A DNA stretch of 64,000 nt from assembly GCF_000165485.1 (NCBI RefSeq), contig NC_014623.1, forward strand, positions 6,590,893 to 6,654,892, written 5' to 3'. The notes below the pieces were generated by a model. It was not told where the DNA came from. It was given only the letters and a program-made list of their open reading frames with translations, and did not search any database. How positions within the stretch are numbered: the first letter of the stretch is position 1; each line of letters starts with the position of its first letter. This document shows positions 51,114-59,796 of this stretch, one piece after another. The position numbers and the translations under genes are program-made. This DNA comes from Stigmatella aurantiaca DW4/3-1 (GTDB lineage Bacteria; Myxococcota; Myxococcia; Myxococcales; Myxococcaceae).

Positions 51114-51629
51114 TCAGCGCGGACGCTGCACGAACGCGTCGAGCTTGGCGAGCGTCTGCTGGCCGAGCGCCACCGCCCCGAACGACTTCACCTTCTCGCA
51201 AGCCTGTGCGGAGAGGAAGACGGAGCGCATGGTGAGCCGGGTCTTCTGGCCCTGAGCCTCGAAGGTCACGGTGACCTCGAACGCCATCGGATCGTCGTCC
51301 ACGTCAGAGTCGTGCCGGTACACCAGCCGCTCGGGACGCGTCACCTCCCGGTAGGTGATTCGATTCGGGAACTCGGTGCCATCGGGTCCGGTGAGCAGGA
51401 AGCGCCACATCCCCCCTGGCTTCACCTCCATCTGGTGCACCCGGGTGGAGAAGCCCTCCGGGCCCCACCATTGCTCCACATGGACTGGGTCCGTCCATGC
51501 GTCAAACACCAACTCGCGCGGGGCATCCACCACACGGGAGAGAACAATCTCTCGATCGGCGGTGGAACTCGGTGAGGGGGTACCAAGCATCGGGCGGCTC
51601 TCCTGCGGAGGGTGGGTCACGGGGGTCAT
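51114..51629 (-). CDS. AHSA1/SRPBCC-domain protein
   Basis: A 171-residue START-like protein of the AHSA1 (activator of Hsp90 ATPase) family. Signatures are REIVLSRVVDAPRELVFDAW, VEQWWGPEGFST and the closing GQKTRLTMRSVFLS. Its ATG overlaps the stop of the arsR gene (ATGA), the very common ArsR-SRPBCC pairing. Members bind small hydrophobic ligands or stress-related partners; the actual ligand here is unknown. It is presumably regulated with ArsR from the operator at 51996-52031. Confidence 0.92.
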   Translation of the reverse strand: MTPVTHPPQESRPMLGTPSPSSTADREIVLSRVVDAPRELVFDAWTDPVHVEQWWGPEGFSTRVHQMEVKPGGMWRFLLTGPDGTEFPNRITYREVTRPERLVYRHDSDVDDDPMAFEVTVTFEAQGQKTRLTMRSVFLSAQACEKVKSFGAVALGQQTLAKLDAFVQRPR

Positions 51630-51991
51630 CGTCGACGTCCTTTCTTCACTTCGTCGGGCTGCTTCTGATTCGCCTGCAAGGTCTTGAGGTACGACTCCAA
51701 CCGGTCGAGCCGCTGCTCCCAATGCTCACGGTATTGCTCGACCCAATCGGAGACCTCGCGCAGCGGTGCCGCCGCCAGCGTGCACGGCCGCCACTGCGCC
51801 TCCCGGCTCCGGGTAATCAGCCCCGCCCGCTCCAGCACCTTGAGGTGCTTGGTCACCGCCGGGAGGCTGATGTCGAAGGGAGCTGCCAGCTCGGTGACCG
51901 CCGCCTCGCCCTTCGACAGCCGGGCAAGGATCGCCCGCCGGGTCGGGTCGGCAAGCGCGGCGAACGTCAGGGACAAGGGATCGGTCTGCAT
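51626..51991 (-). CDS. ArsR-family transcriptional regulator
   Basis: A 121-residue winged-helix regulator: FAALADPTRRAILARLSKGE, then DISLPAVTKHLKVLERAGLI and the wing SREAQWRPCTL. The cysteine pair of metal sensors is missing, so it is not a classical arsenic or metal sensor; this is the subgroup paired with AHSA1 proteins. A perfect 10-bp inverted repeat lies immediately upstream. First gene of an overlapping two-gene operon. Confidence 0.93.
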   Translation of the reverse strand: MQTDPLSLTFAALADPTRRAILARLSKGEAAVTELAAPFDISLPAVTKHLKVLERAGLITRSREAQWRPCTLAAAPLREVSDWVEQYREHWEQRLDRLESYLKTLQANQKQPDEVKKGRRR

Positions 51992-51995
51992 CGGT

Positions 51996-52031
51996 ATTTA
52001 ACCCATCGTATAAATAACCAGTGGGTTAAAT
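51996..52031. promoter_or_regulatory. ArsR operator: widely spaced perfect inverted repeat
   Basis: ATTTAACCCA (51996-52005) and TGGGTTAAAT (52022-52031) are exact complements, 16 bases apart. The spacer contains TATAAAT-like sequence on both strands and probably holds the -10 element. It starts four bases upstream of the arsR start codon. Two half-sites at 26-bp centre distance could bind one dimer bridging, or each half be part of a longer site. Confidence 0.7.
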
Positions 52032-52166
52032 GCAAGCTTTGGCCTGACGAGCCCCGTTAGAAACAATTAATTCAAGTAAAAACAATTTTATTTGCTATTG
52101 CCGATAAACAGGAATTCTGTTAAAGGCGCACATCCTTCCCCCCTGTTCACTCAAGAGGATGGCGTC

Positions 52167-54440
52167 ATGCACCGCGTCAAACCGGATGAATCGCTCCTTG
52201 CCGTTCGCCCCCGCCGGACCCGTATCCTGGGACTTGCCGTGACCGTCCTCGCGGCCACCGCCAGCTGCGCGGAGGCCCCTGAGCCCGAGCAACCCGCGGC
52301 GCCCGCCGTCCAGCAGGCCCCGCTCGCGGCAAACCTGTTGACGGTCACCTTGCAGACCTGGTCAGGCCACTACCTCGTCGCCGACAAGGGGGGGGGGGCC
52401 GACTTGATGGCCTACAGCACCCAGGCGAAGGACTGGGAAACCTTCACGCTCACGGATGTCAACGGCGGTTCGCTCGTCAGCGGAGACGTGGTGACGCTGC
52501 AGAGCATCAGCGGCCAGTGGGGCTCGGCGATCAACGGCGGGGGTGGGGCCATCCGGTTCACGGCACCGGCGCCTCAGGCCTGGGAGCAGTTCAGCGTCGT
52601 GAAGCTCTCGGGGAGCGGCAACATCGTCAACGGCGACAAGATCGCCCTGAAGACGACGGTCACCGGCCAGTTCGTCTCCGCCGTCAACGCGGGCGGCAGC
52701 ACCGTGACCGCCGCGGGCGCCTCGGCGCGCGAGTGGGAGACGCTCACGCTGGGTGTCATCTCGGGCGGAGGCGGAGGCGGAGGGGGGACCGGGCCGGACT
52801 TCGGGCCCAACGTCTTCATCTTCGATCCCTCCATGCCGGCGTCGACGATCCAGAGCCGGCTCAACAGCATCTTCGCGCAGCAGGAGAAGAACCACTTCGG
52901 CAACGAGCGGTACGCGTACTTCTTCAAGCCGGGCCAGTACAACCTCGACGTCCAGATCGGCTTCTACATGAACGTCTTCGGGCTCGGCCAGTCGCCCGAC
53001 GACGTGACGATCACCGGCGCGGTCCGCACCAAGGCGGACTGGTTCCAGGGCAATGCCACCCAGAACTTCTGGCGCGGCACGGAGAACCTCTCCGTCGTCC
53101 CGACGCTGGACTCCAACAAGATGGTGTGGGCCGTCTCCCAGGCGACCACGATGCGCCGCATCCATGTGAAGGGCTCCATCAACCTCTGGGACAGCGCCTG
53201 GAACAACGCCTGGTCAAGCGGCGGGTTCATCGCGGACTCCAAGATCGACAACATCATCAACTCGGGCACCCAGCAGCAATTCCTCACCCGGAACACCAGC
53301 CTGAACAACTGGCAGGGCCAGAACTGGAACATGGTCTTCGTGGGGGATGAGCAGGCGCCGTCGGGGACCTGGCCGAATCAGGTTTACACGGTGGTCGACA
53401 CCACGCCGGTCATCCGGGAGAAGCCCTACCTGTTCATCGACAGCGCGGGCAACTACGCCGTCAAGGTCCCCTCCCTGCGCACGAACAGCAAGGGGAGGAC
53501 GTGGGCCAATGGGATCACCCCCGGGGAGGTCCTGAGCATCGACAAGTTCCACATCGCCCGCTCCGACCGGGACACGGCCGCCACGCTCAACGCCGCGCTG
53601 AGCTCCGGCAAGCATCTGATCCTGACCCCCGGCATCTATCACCTCTCGGGTCCTCTCCAGGTGTCGAACCCGGGGACCATCGTGCTGGGGCTCGGCCTCG
53701 CGACGCTCATCCCGGACCAGGGCACCAGCGCGATGAACGTCGCGGACGTCGACGGTGTGACCATCGGGGGGATTCTCTTCGACGCGGGCATCAACAACTC
53801 CCCCGTGTTGCTCACGCTGGGGAACACGACGAGCAACGTCAGCCACGCGAGCAACCCCACGGCCCTCTTCGATGTGTCCTGCCGCGTGGGTGGAGCGGCG
53901 GTGGGCAACGCGACGAGCTGCCTCACGGTCAACAGCAACGACGTGCTGCTCGACAACGTCTGGCTGTGGCGCGCCGATCACGGCAGCGGGGTGGGTTGGG
54001 ACGTGAACAAGGGCATCAACGGCGTCACCGTCAACGGCAACAACGTGTCTGCCTATGGCCTCTTCGTCGAGCACTTCGAGGGCTACCAGACCCTCTGGAA
54101 TGGCAACGGGGGCCGCGTCTACTTCTACCAGTCCGAGATTCCCTACGATGTTCCGAACCAGAGCCGGTGGACGCATGACGGCGTGCGAGGCTACGCGTCG
54201 TACAAGGTCGCCAACTCGGTGACGAGCCATGACGCCCGGGGCCTCGGCATCTACTCCGTTTTCTGGAACCCGGTCATCCTGGAGAACGCCATCGAGACTC
54301 CGTCCAACTCCGGCGTGAAGTTCCAGCACATGATCACGGTGTTCCTCGGCAGCACCGCCGGCGCCGCGATCAACCACATCATCAACGGCACCGGAAACGC
54401 CGTCACCAACCAGAACATGGTGGCGAAGTCGTCCTACTAG
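52167..54440 (+). CDS. Secreted lipoprotein with fascin-like trefoil and GH55-like beta-helix
   Basis: A 757-residue exported protein. A lipoprotein-like signal (LGLAVTVLAATASC) precedes a beta-trefoil of the fascin type (about 52-205: LQTWSGHYLVADKGG, LQSISGQWGSAINGG, LKTTVTGQFVSAVNAGG), a poly-Gly linker and a large parallel beta-helix (about 220-757). The helix resembles GH55-type beta-1,3-glucanases: NERYAYFFKPGQYNLDVQIG, FYMNVFGLGQSPDDVTITGA, HLILTPGIYHLSGPLQVSNP and DGVTIGGILFDAG. Proteins like this are often labelled 'adenylyl cyclase' in databases without support; a secreted glucan-active enzyme is more likely. It has a strong terminator downstream and an AT-rich promoter region upstream (52032-52166). 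Confidence 0.8.
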   Translation: MHRVKPDESLLAVRPRRTRILGLAVTVLAATASCAEAPEPEQPAAPAVQQAPLAANLLTVTLQTWSGHYLVADKGGGADLMAYSTQAKDWETFTLTDVNGGSLVSGDVVTLQSISGQWGSAINGGGGAIRFTAPAPQAWEQFSVVKLSGSGNIVNGDKIALKTTVTGQFVSAVNAGGSTVTAAGASAREWETLTLGVISGGGGGGGGTGPDFGPNVFIFDPSMPASTIQSRLNSIFAQQEKNHFGNERYAYFFKPGQYNLDVQIGFYMNVFGLGQSPDDVTITGAVRTKADWFQGNATQNFWRGTENLSVVPTLDSNKMVWAVSQATTMRRIHVKGSINLWDSAWNNAWSSGGFIADSKIDNIINSGTQQQFLTRNTSLNNWQGQNWNMVFVGDEQAPSGTWPNQVYTVVDTTPVIREKPYLFIDSAGNYAVKVPSLRTNSKGRTWANGITPGEVLSIDKFHIARSDRDTAATLNAALSSGKHLILTPGIYHLSGPLQVSNPGTIVLGLGLATLIPDQGTSAMNVADVDGVTIGGILFDAGINNSPVLLTLGNTTSNVSHASNPTALFDVSCRVGGAAVGNATSCLTVNSNDVLLDNVWLWRADHGSGVGWDVNKGINGVTVNGNNVSAYGLFVEHFEGYQTLWNGNGGRVYFYQSEIPYDVPNQSRWTHDGVRGYASYKVANSVTSHDARGLGIYSVFWNPVILENAIETPSNSGVKFQHMITVFLGSTAGAAINHIINGTGNAVTNQNMVAKSSY

Positions 54441-54464
54441 TCCATCCGCAACGTTGAAGAGACG

Positions 54465-54503
54465 CGGCCCAGGGCGCAAGCGAATGCGCGCCCTGGGCCG
54501 TTT
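54465..54503 (+). terminator. Intrinsic terminator after the beta-helix gene
   Basis: CGGCCCAGGGCGC (54465-54477) pairs perfectly with GCGCCCTGGGCCG (54488-54500) over 13 bp with a ten-base loop, followed by TTT. It is 24 bases after the stop codon. Confidence 0.82.
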
Positions 54504-54601
54504 CCATTGCGCACAGCCCGGTGCAAACCCCGAACCTTGTTGACTCGTCCATTCATGGCCCCATCATCGCGTGTGGCTGTCCACTCAAGGAGGGGCATGG
54601 A

Positions 54602-56800
54602 ATGTCTTCCACATTCACGATGATGGGCCAGAGAGGTCCGGCGCGCGCCAAACGCAGACCCTGTCGCGGGCTCATGCTCCTGGCGGGGCTGCTGCTGGTG
54701 GGCTGCGCCAGCTCCAAGCGATCGATCGCCCCAGGACACCCCGGTGCCCCTGCCCTCTGGACCCCCGCGAACAAGGCTGGCTTCGGCACCGCGCGCAGCG
54801 CGGCAAGCCGGGTCTGGTACACGCTGGGCTCACGCGGAGACCTCACGGAAGTCTATTACCCGACCCTCAGCACCCCGAGCGTGAGGGAGCTGCGCTTCGT
54901 GGTCTCCGACGGCCGCACCTTCGCCGAGCTGGAATCCGAGGCCACCGAGCACCGTGTCGAGCTCGCGGACCCACGCAGCCTCACCTTCCGTCAGGTGAAC
55001 ACGGCCCGCTCCGGCAGGTACCGCCTCACCAAGACCTACGTGACGGACCCAGAGCGGCACGTGGTGCTCATCGGCGTGCGCTTCGAGTCCCTCTCCGGTG
55101 AGCCCTACTCGCTTCATGTGGTGTACGACCCGTCGCTGTCCAACGATGGGATGGATGACGTTGGCACGAGCCAGGAGGGTGCGCTGCTCGCATCCGATGG
55201 AACCTCCGCGAGCGCCCTGCTGGCGGCCCCTGCCCTGACGCGGACATCGAGCGGCTACCTGGGCGTGAGCGATGGCTGGAGCGATCTCCAGGACAACTTT
55301 CAGCAAGACTGGGCGTACGCCTCGGCGGCCCCCGGCAACGTGGTGCAGACGGCCCAGTTGGAGGTGGACGGGCGAGACCGCCAGCAGGTGACGCTCGCGC
55401 TCGGGTTTGGCACCACCCCAGACGAGGCCCGCGTGGCCGCCCGGGATTCGCTGGCCTCGGGCTTCGAGCAGGTGGCGGAGCGGTACGCCGCGGGCTGGCA
55501 TGGCTACCTCGACGGGCTGCCCCGCGCTCCAGCGAGCGCGCAGCCGTGGCAGGTGACCTATGACGTCTCGCTGATGGTGCTGGCGGCCTCGGAGGACAAG
55601 ACCTACAGGGGGGCCTACATTGCCTCGCCCAGCATGCCGTGGGTCTGGGGCACTGGGGACCTGGAGCGGCCCTCCGGCCCCTACCACCTCGTCTGGTCCC
55701 GCGACCTGTATCAGGTCGCCACCGCGCTGCTGGCCGCGGGAGATCGGCCGGGGGCGGAGCGCGCGTTGGACCATCTCTTCCAGGTCCAGCAGAAACCGGA
55801 CGGCTCCTTCCCTCAGAACGCCGAGGTGAGTGGAAAGCCGCGCTGGACCAGCCTGCAGCTCGATGAGGTGGCGCTTCCCATCGTGCTGGCCTGGCAGCTC
55901 GGCCGGGCCGACGCGGCGACGTACACCGGGCACATCCAGAAGGCGGCGGACTTCCTGGTGGCCAACGGCCCCGTCTCCCCACAAGAGCGCTGGGAGAACC
56001 AGGGCGGCTACTCACCTGGAACGATCGCGGCGGAGATCGCGGGGCTCATCTGTGCCGCCGACCTCGCGCGCCGCAACAGAGACACCGCCTCCGCCGTGCG
56101 CTACGAGTCCACCGCGGATTCCTGGCAGCGGCAGGTGGACGCCTGGACGCTCACGAGCAACGGCCCGCTGGCGCCGCATCCTTATTACCTGCGGATCACC
56201 AAGGATGGGAACCCGAATGCCGGAACCTCTTACTCGCTGGGGGATGGCGGCCCTGCCGCCGTGGACCAACGGCACGTGGTGGACACGAGCTTCCTCGAGC
56301 TGGTGCGGCTGGGCGTGAAGCCGGCGAACCACCCGGCCATCGTGCAGACCCTGCCGGTGGTGGACGCCCAGCTCCAGGTCCAGACGCCCCAGGGGCCGCT
56401 CTGGCACCGGTATGACTTCGACGGCTACGGCGAGACGCGCGAGGGCGGTGAGTGGGTGATCAGCGAGCCCGGCACCGGACAAACCCTCGGGAGGGCCTGG
56501 CCCCTCTTCGCGGGCGAGCGGGGAGAGTACGCGCTCGCCGCCGGGCAGCCCGCGGACGGGTATCTCGCCACGATGGCGGGCTCGGGCAGCGAGGGGTACA
56601 TGCTGCCCGAGCAGGTCTGGGATGGGCGGCCTCCCACCGGCCAGCCCGGCTTCGTGGCGGGAAAGGGGACGTTCTCCGCCACCCCCCTCACCTGGACGCA
56701 TGCCCAGTTCATTCGCTTGGCCTGGTCCATCCAGGTGGGCTACCCCATCGCGCAACCCACCGTGGTGGCCTGCCGCTACACGGGCATCTGCCAGCGGTAG
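54602..56800 (+). CDS. Secreted GH15 glucoamylase (glucan 1,4-alpha-glucosidase) lipoprotein
   Basis: A 732-residue lipoprotein (lipobox LLVGC after LMLLAGLLLVG). It has the N-terminal beta-sandwich of bacterial glucoamylases (about 45-290) and the (alpha/alpha)6 barrel beyond it. Signatures include VWGTGDLERPSGPYHLVWSR, SLQLDEVALPIVLAW with the likely acid Glu, and MLPEQVWDGRPP with the likely base Glu. It releases glucose from the non-reducing ends of starch, glycogen or dextrins. AAGGAGG precedes the ATG at 54602. Membrane-anchored outside the cytoplasm. Confidence 0.92.
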   Translation: MSSTFTMMGQRGPARAKRRPCRGLMLLAGLLLVGCASSKRSIAPGHPGAPALWTPANKAGFGTARSAASRVWYTLGSRGDLTEVYYPTLSTPSVRELRFVVSDGRTFAELESEATEHRVELADPRSLTFRQVNTARSGRYRLTKTYVTDPERHVVLIGVRFESLSGEPYSLHVVYDPSLSNDGMDDVGTSQEGALLASDGTSASALLAAPALTRTSSGYLGVSDGWSDLQDNFQQDWAYASAAPGNVVQTAQLEVDGRDRQQVTLALGFGTTPDEARVAARDSLASGFEQVAERYAAGWHGYLDGLPRAPASAQPWQVTYDVSLMVLAASEDKTYRGAYIASPSMPWVWGTGDLERPSGPYHLVWSRDLYQVATALLAAGDRPGAERALDHLFQVQQKPDGSFPQNAEVSGKPRWTSLQLDEVALPIVLAWQLGRADAATYTGHIQKAADFLVANGPVSPQERWENQGGYSPGTIAAEIAGLICAADLARRNRDTASAVRYESTADSWQRQVDAWTLTSNGPLAPHPYYLRITKDGNPNAGTSYSLGDGGPAAVDQRHVVDTSFLELVRLGVKPANHPAIVQTLPVVDAQLQVQTPQGPLWHRYDFDGYGETREGGEWVISEPGTGQTLGRAWPLFAGERGEYALAAGQPADGYLATMAGSGSEGYMLPEQVWDGRPPTGQPGFVAGKGTFSATPLTWTHAQFIRLAWSIQVGYPIAQPTVVACRYTGICQR

Positions 56801-56828
56801 CGCCCGCCGGGGCGTGCGCCGCCCTGGC

Positions 56829-58697
56829 CTACCAGGGGCAGTCCACGACTTCCACGGTGCGCGTCACCGGCGGGGCGGCGTTTCCGCCACTGTCCGTCAG
56901 CGAGTAGGTCACCGTGTAGGTTCCCTCGGCCCAGCCGTTCACCTCGCCCGTGCGCCAGACCGTGTGTGCCAAGTTCCCGTAGCACGCATCCGTCGCCTCC
57001 ACCCCTGGGTCCGCCCACTGGCTGCCGCACGTGTGCGTCTGGTGCGCTGCGCCCTTGAGCACCAGCACTGGCGCCGTCCGGTCATCGACGTGGACGGTCC
57101 GGGAGGCCGTCACACTGCCCGTGGCGTCCCACGCGGCATACGAGACCGAATAGGAACCTTCCACGCTCAGGTTCGGACCAGGGCCCGAGGCGTCGCTGCC
57201 CGTGTTGTACGCATGCACCTGCAACGGGCCGCCGCACCCGTCGAACGCCCGGGCCCCTGGATCGGTGTAAGTCCCCGCGCCGCACTCCAGGGTCAGCTCC
57301 GCGCTGCCCTGGAGCACCAGCGCCGGCGTTCCCGTGGCGCAGGGCGCGGCCTGCAGGTCCGAGAAGCGGCGCACCTTGATGCGGGTCCGGCCCAAGGCCG
57401 GATCATATTGCTTGTAGGCCACCAGATTCTGCGCCGTCCCCAGCGAGGCGACCGAGGGCCGCTCCTCCCCCGAGGAGGGATGGAGGTCCGAGAGAATCTG
57501 CTCCGCGCCGGGGGTCACCTCACCGCTGGAGTTGACACGGATGCTGATCAGCTTGCGCGCCCCGCCGCGCGTCCCCTGGTAGGAGATCCGGAAGCTGCTC
57601 GTGTCGAAGCTCACGGTGGCGGGAGAAACAGCCTCCGCTCCCAGGGTGAGCGCCGTGTCGTCGAGCACCCTCCACGGCGAAATGCTCACCCGTTTGCCCT
57701 TCAGGACACCCCCCGCTTCATTCCAGACCACCAGGAAGTTGCTCCCATCGAAGGCGAGGGCAGGGGTGCTCCCACCCGAGCCCGCCAGCGTGAGGGAGGC
57801 GATGGGCTGGGCCACTCCCGGAAAGAACCGGGTCACGCGAATCGGGCCCGAGGAGCCCTCGGACCAGGCCGCCAGGTAGGAGCCTCCGCCGTAGGCGAGC
57901 CGGGCGTTGTAGCCATTCGGCGCGATGGGGAAAGCCGTGGTGTCCACGAGTTCGCCCGAGGGACGCACCCGGGCCCCATGAAGCAGGTATGTGGAGGAGC
58001 TGCCATTCTGGGGAATGGTCCAGCCCTCCCAGACGGCCAGGTAGTTTGTCCCGTCGAAGGCCACCGAGGGCCGGCTGGTTTCCCGGCTGCCCGTGCTGAG
58101 AACCAAGCCATAGGGGGTGAGCACGGCCCCATCCGAAGCACGCACCAGCACGCCCATGGTGCGAAGGTAGGGGGAGATATTGCTCTGGCGATACTCGGTG
58201 AAGACGACCAGGAAGTTCGTCCCATCGAAGGCCACCGAGGGATCGCCCATCGGGGTATAGACCGTGTAAGGATTGGGGCGAACATTGATGGGCGCGGCAT
58301 CCAGCAAAGCGCCATCGGACGCCCTCACCCTCACCCCTTTGATCACCGGCTGCTGCGGGGTCGAGGGATAGAACTCCGTCCAGACCACGAAGTAGAGGCC
58401 GTTGCCTGCCGCGACGGCGGGCGTGACCTGGTGCTGAGTGTAGAACTCCGCATACAGCGGGGTCTCTGGAGAGACCTCGAAGGCGCTGGGACTCGCCATG
58501 ACGGAGGGAGTCCGCCGCGCCCGCTGAATCACCTCATCCACATCAAAGGGCAAAGAGGCGGCCATTTCCGCCTTCTCCGGCAGGGACGGCTCGGCGGGCT
58601 GGGGAGAACCACAGGCGGTGAGCGTGCCCAGCAGGACACACAACGCCAAAGAGGAAGACTTCTTTGAACTTTCCAGGAGGGGGATGGAGAGGGTCAT
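56829..58697 (-). CDS. DUF5011-type lipoprotein with propeller-like repeats
   Basis: A 622-residue exported lipoprotein (VLLGTLTAC). The first 450 residues carry repeated units of the type PSVAFDGTNFLVVFTE, PSVAFDGTNYLAVWEG, ARLAYGGGSYLAAWSEG and PALAFDGSNFLVVWNEA, suggesting a beta-propeller. Two DUF5011/HYR-like Ig domains follow (LVLQGSAELTLECGAGTY, TDPGARAFDGCGGPL and the similar LKGAAHQTHTCGSQWADPGV). These are common in large myxobacterial surface lipoproteins; no function is known. ATG 58697 has AAGGTAG upstream. Confidence 0.8.
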   Translation of the reverse strand: MTLSIPLLESSKKSSSLALCVLLGTLTACGSPQPAEPSLPEKAEMAASLPFDVDEVIQRARRTPSVMASPSAFEVSPETPLYAEFYTQHQVTPAVAAGNGLYFVVWTEFYPSTPQQPVIKGVRVRASDGALLDAAPINVRPNPYTVYTPMGDPSVAFDGTNFLVVFTEYRQSNISPYLRTMGVLVRASDGAVLTPYGLVLSTGSRETSRPSVAFDGTNYLAVWEGWTIPQNGSSSTYLLHGARVRPSGELVDTTAFPIAPNGYNARLAYGGGSYLAAWSEGSSGPIRVTRFFPGVAQPIASLTLAGSGGSTPALAFDGSNFLVVWNEAGGVLKGKRVSISPWRVLDDTALTLGAEAVSPATVSFDTSSFRISYQGTRGGARKLISIRVNSSGEVTPGAEQILSDLHPSSGEERPSVASLGTAQNLVAYKQYDPALGRTRIKVRRFSDLQAAPCATGTPALVLQGSAELTLECGAGTYTDPGARAFDGCGGPLQVHAYNTGSDASGPGPNLSVEGSYSVSYAAWDATGSVTASRTVHVDDRTAPVLVLKGAAHQTHTCGSQWADPGVEATDACYGNLAHTVWRTGEVNGWAEGTYTVTYSLTDSGGNAAPPVTRTVEVVDCPW

Positions 58698-58842
58698 GTC
58701 TACCTTGGGGGGTCTTCGCCCGCAGATTCGAGCGAGGGACAGAGGGTGTCCCCACACAGCATGAAATACCCTCTCACCGCAAATTTCATCTATATCTGTA
58801 AGCGAGAACCATGCTGCGGTGTGCCACGCTTTGGCGCCGCCC

Positions 58843-59307
58843 TCATTCCTCAGGGGGGGCGACGGCGAGGGGCTCGCCACCGAGGGAGAGGTCCCCCCCC
58901 GTGACAGGGCGGCCACAGGCCTGACATGCCAGGAACGTGTGAAGGCGCTGCCCGCAGTCGTGCACGAAGGCGCCTCCGGCGCGCGGCCCCGCGGGCACCC
59001 ACCGCTGGCCCCACTGCAACAGGGAGAGCAACGTGGGCGCCAGCTCCGCGCCCGCCTCGGTGAGGTGGTACTCGCTGCGCTGGGGCCGCTCGGAATAGAG
59101 GACCCGGCGCAGGACGCCCGAGTCCGACAGCTTGCGCAGGCGCGCGGTGAGCACGTCCCGGGGGGCCCCCGTGTTGTGGGCGATGCCCTCGAAGCGGCGC
59201 ACCCCGTAGAAGACCTCCCGGAGGATGAGCAGAGACCACTTCTCCCCCACCACGTCCAATGCGGAGGCCAGGGAGCACACCCGGGGGGCCACGTCCTGCT
59301 TTGACAT
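58843..59307 (-). CDS. HxlR-family transcriptional regulator
   Basis: A 154-residue winged-helix regulator: ALDVVGEKWSLLILREVFYG, then RRFEGIAHNTGAPRDVLTAR and LTEAGAELAPTLLSLLQWG. The C-terminus has extra cysteines (HDCGQRLHTFLACQACGRP) that could hold zinc or sense redox state. It is divergent from the DUF1304 gene with two GTTTG-N5-CCAAC sites between them, so it probably controls both. Confidence 0.93.
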   Translation of the reverse strand: MSKQDVAPRVCSLASALDVVGEKWSLLILREVFYGVRRFEGIAHNTGAPRDVLTARLRKLSDSGVLRRVLYSERPQRSEYHLTEAGAELAPTLLSLLQWGQRWVPAGPRAGGAFVHDCGQRLHTFLACQACGRPVTGGDLSLGGEPLAVAPPEE

Positions 59308-59327
59308 GGCCGCATCCTAATTTATCG

Positions 59328-59342
59328 GTTGGAAAAACAAAC
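59328..59342. promoter_or_regulatory. HxlR operator copy 1
   Basis: GTTGG-AAAAA-CAAAC, which on the other strand reads GTTTG-TTTTT-CCAAC. It begins 20 bases upstream of the HxlR start codon and is the same motif as at 59364-59378 in the opposite orientation. Confidence 0.7.
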
Positions 59343-59363
59343 CCACGTGCTAGGGTGAAGCCA

Positions 59364-59378
59364 GTTTGAATTACCAAC
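59364..59378. promoter_or_regulatory. HxlR operator copy 2
   Basis: GTTTG-AATTA-CCAAC, flanked by CA and TG so that the symmetric core extends to CAGTT/AACTG. It lies 55 bases upstream of the DUF1304 ATG. Two copies of one motif 36 bp apart in a divergent gap point to control of both genes. Confidence 0.7.
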
Positions 59379-59433
59379 TGACTGAACCGGTGCCCCTCCT
59401 GGCCGCACCGGCTCGAACGAGGGGAACCTTCCG

Positions 59434-59796
59434 ATGCATATCGCCGCGCAGGTGCTGGTGGGACTGGTCGCCGCCATCCACGTCTACATTCTGGTGCTGG
59501 AGGCGTTCTTGTGGCGCGCCCCCCTGGGAAGGAAGGTCTTCAAGACCGACGCGGATTTCGCCGCCAAGTCCGCGACGCTCGCCGCCAACCAAGGGCTGTA
59601 CAACGGCTTCCTCGCCGCCGGACTGGTGTGGGGCCTCGTGGCGAGCGATCCCATCGGCTTCCAGGTCAAGCTCTTCTTCCTGGCCTGCGTCGCCGTGGCC
59701 GGCATCGTCGGGGCCCTCACGGTCAGCTCGCGCATCTTCTTTGTCCAGACCGTGCCCGCGCTCATCGCGGGGTCGCTGGTCCTCCTGGCGCATTGA
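59434..59796 (+). CDS. DUF1304 membrane protein
   Basis: A 120-residue integral membrane protein of the DUF1304 family with four predicted helices (about 3-25, 45-70, 75-95, 98-118). The conserved start MHIAAQVLVGLVAAIHVYI, EAFLWRAP and KSATLAANQGLYNGFLAAGL are all present. Function is unknown. It is divergent from hxlR, a common pairing in many genomes. Its stop codon lies inside a 12-bp tandem repeat and its end overlaps the opposite PanE-like gene by 35 bases. Confidence 0.92.
   Translation: MHIAAQVLVGLVAAIHVYILVLEAFLWRAPLGRKVFKTDADFAAKSATLAANQGLYNGFLAAGLVWGLVASDPIGFQVKLFFLACVAVAGIVGALTVSSRIFFVQTVPALIAGSLVLLAH

Noticed and set aside
56822-56839. Inverted repeat CCCTGG-CCTA-CCAGGG as a bidirectional terminator
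   Set aside because: It overlaps the lipoprotein stop codon and has no T-tract on either side.
56622-58667. 681-codon plus-strand frame opposite the DUF5011 lipoprotein
   Set aside because: Overlaps both the GH15 end and the lipoprotein; no start context or domain.
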